Assembly: GCA_951640165.1 (NCBI GenBank)
Contig: OX621245.1
Coordinates: forward strand, 22,436,330-22,500,329
Direction: 5' to 3'
DNA: 64,000 nucleotides
Source: Pseudoips prasinana
Lineage: Eukaryota > Arthropoda > Insecta > Lepidoptera > Nolidae
Below the pieces are notes generated by a model. The model was not told where the DNA came from. It searched no databases and saw only the letters and a program-made list of their open reading frames with translations. Position numbers and translations under genes: made by a program. Shown in pieces: positions 63,141-64,000 of this stretch. Positions within the stretch are counted from its first letter, which is position 1; each line of letters begins with the position of its first letter.

Positions 63141-64000
63141 TTCCAGAATGGCATTATTTTTTCTTTTACTGTTTTCTTTTTAATCTATATTTTTAATCTG
63201 TGATATGATAATGAATAAATAAATATCCAGGCCAAATATCACGTTAATACAAGCAGCTCTTTAAGCTGAGAGACAAGTCAGTCATTGTTATTGTTATATG
63301 ACTGCAAATTTCGCAATCTCGTGATTTCATTGAGAGATTTGATATCATGAAGATTGTTTAGTAGCTTGCGGTGGTACAGAGTACTAATAATTAAACCATC
63401 TAAAGACTTAACCTGGCTTTAAGAAAAATTCAAAATTCTATTCAATTCAAAATTAAAATGCACGTACTGAGATCGACAACGGCTCGATTAAAAATTGTCC
63501 CTTGCAACTTGTGTACAGTTACACCCCAACATAATATTATATTAAAGGTAACATTTTTCTTTAAATTTTACCTTGTCCACAAAGCGCATTAAATTCATTT
63601 GTTGATAGTTCGATTCTCACACCAACCAAAGGGACTTTTATATTACTCTTTATAGACTAGACTCTTTATATTTTTGTCATTGCATTTACAACAATTCGAT
63701 TTCGGTAGGTACCTACCTATATATAGTTTTTCAAGTGAAGTTAAGTACTAAATCGTTTGAAGTTGGAGATGGGCGACCGTGTTAGACGTTAGATACTTTA
63801 GGTAGTCCAATATAACTAATAGATACTTTAGTATATGTCCATCAACACTCACACGCACAGTCATACGAATTTTTCATCTTTTCATCGTAAAAATTATACT
63901 GTTTTAAAACCTATATGTGAGAATAGTTGTTCCGAAACTTTAAATCGATATAGCTCCTAAACGGCCGATCTAATCGAAAAATGTTGAAAGAAAACTAAAA
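63141..64000. other. No recognisable feature
   Basis: AT-rich to the window end. A further 5' part of the old Jockey-like element may be here but no motif could be read. Confidence 0.45.

Overview
This 64-kb window is AT-rich, repeat-dense nuclear DNA from an insect, almost certainly a moth or butterfly. The attribution rests on repeat types typical of Lepidoptera: RTE tails ending in GATGATGATG, Helitrons ending in a CGCG hairpin plus CTAG, tRNA-headed SINEs that share one body, and the GGGTTCCGTACC short inverted-repeat element. I find no host protein gene, no true tRNA or rRNA gene, no LTR retroelement and no CRISPR. Every long reading frame that can be explained belongs to a transposable element.

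Layout. 1-9 kb: SINE copies, a Helitron relic with both ends visible (5358-7364) and a 287-bp tandem duplication. 9.6-11.7 kb: a 5'-truncated RTE-type retrotransposon inside a SINE. 12-20 kb: a small Helitron carrying an RTE tail, 5S-rRNA-derived SINEs, two short inverted-repeat families and (AT)n tracts. 20.2-25.2 kb: a nearly full-length R1-clade retrotransposon inserted in a SINE with a 14-bp target duplication. 25.9-30.7 kb: a nearly complete Jockey/CR1-type element. 31-48 kb: mostly unassigned AT-rich sequence with scattered SINEs, RTE C-terminal remnants, two near-identical LINE 3' fragments and many perfect hairpins. 49-57.3 kb: two more Jockey/CR1-group elements with stops and frameshifts. 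57.8-58.3 kb: a near-perfect inverted duplication with arms of about 205 bp. 58.7-63.1 kb: an old Jockey-like element split by a DNA element with long inverted termini and a PIN/FEN-like, cysteine-rich open frame, itself interrupted by an RTE piece.

How the parts relate. The autonomous LINEs (R1, Jockey/CR1, RTE) encode an endonuclease and a reverse transcriptase. The SINEs have Pol III type promoters and must borrow such machinery. One SINE-like family ends in the same tail as the RTE elements, so RTE enzymes are its likely driver. All autonomous copies here carry at least one coding lesion. The R1 and 26-30 kb elements have only one visible single-base shift each, so they are either recently dead or intact copies with an assembly error.
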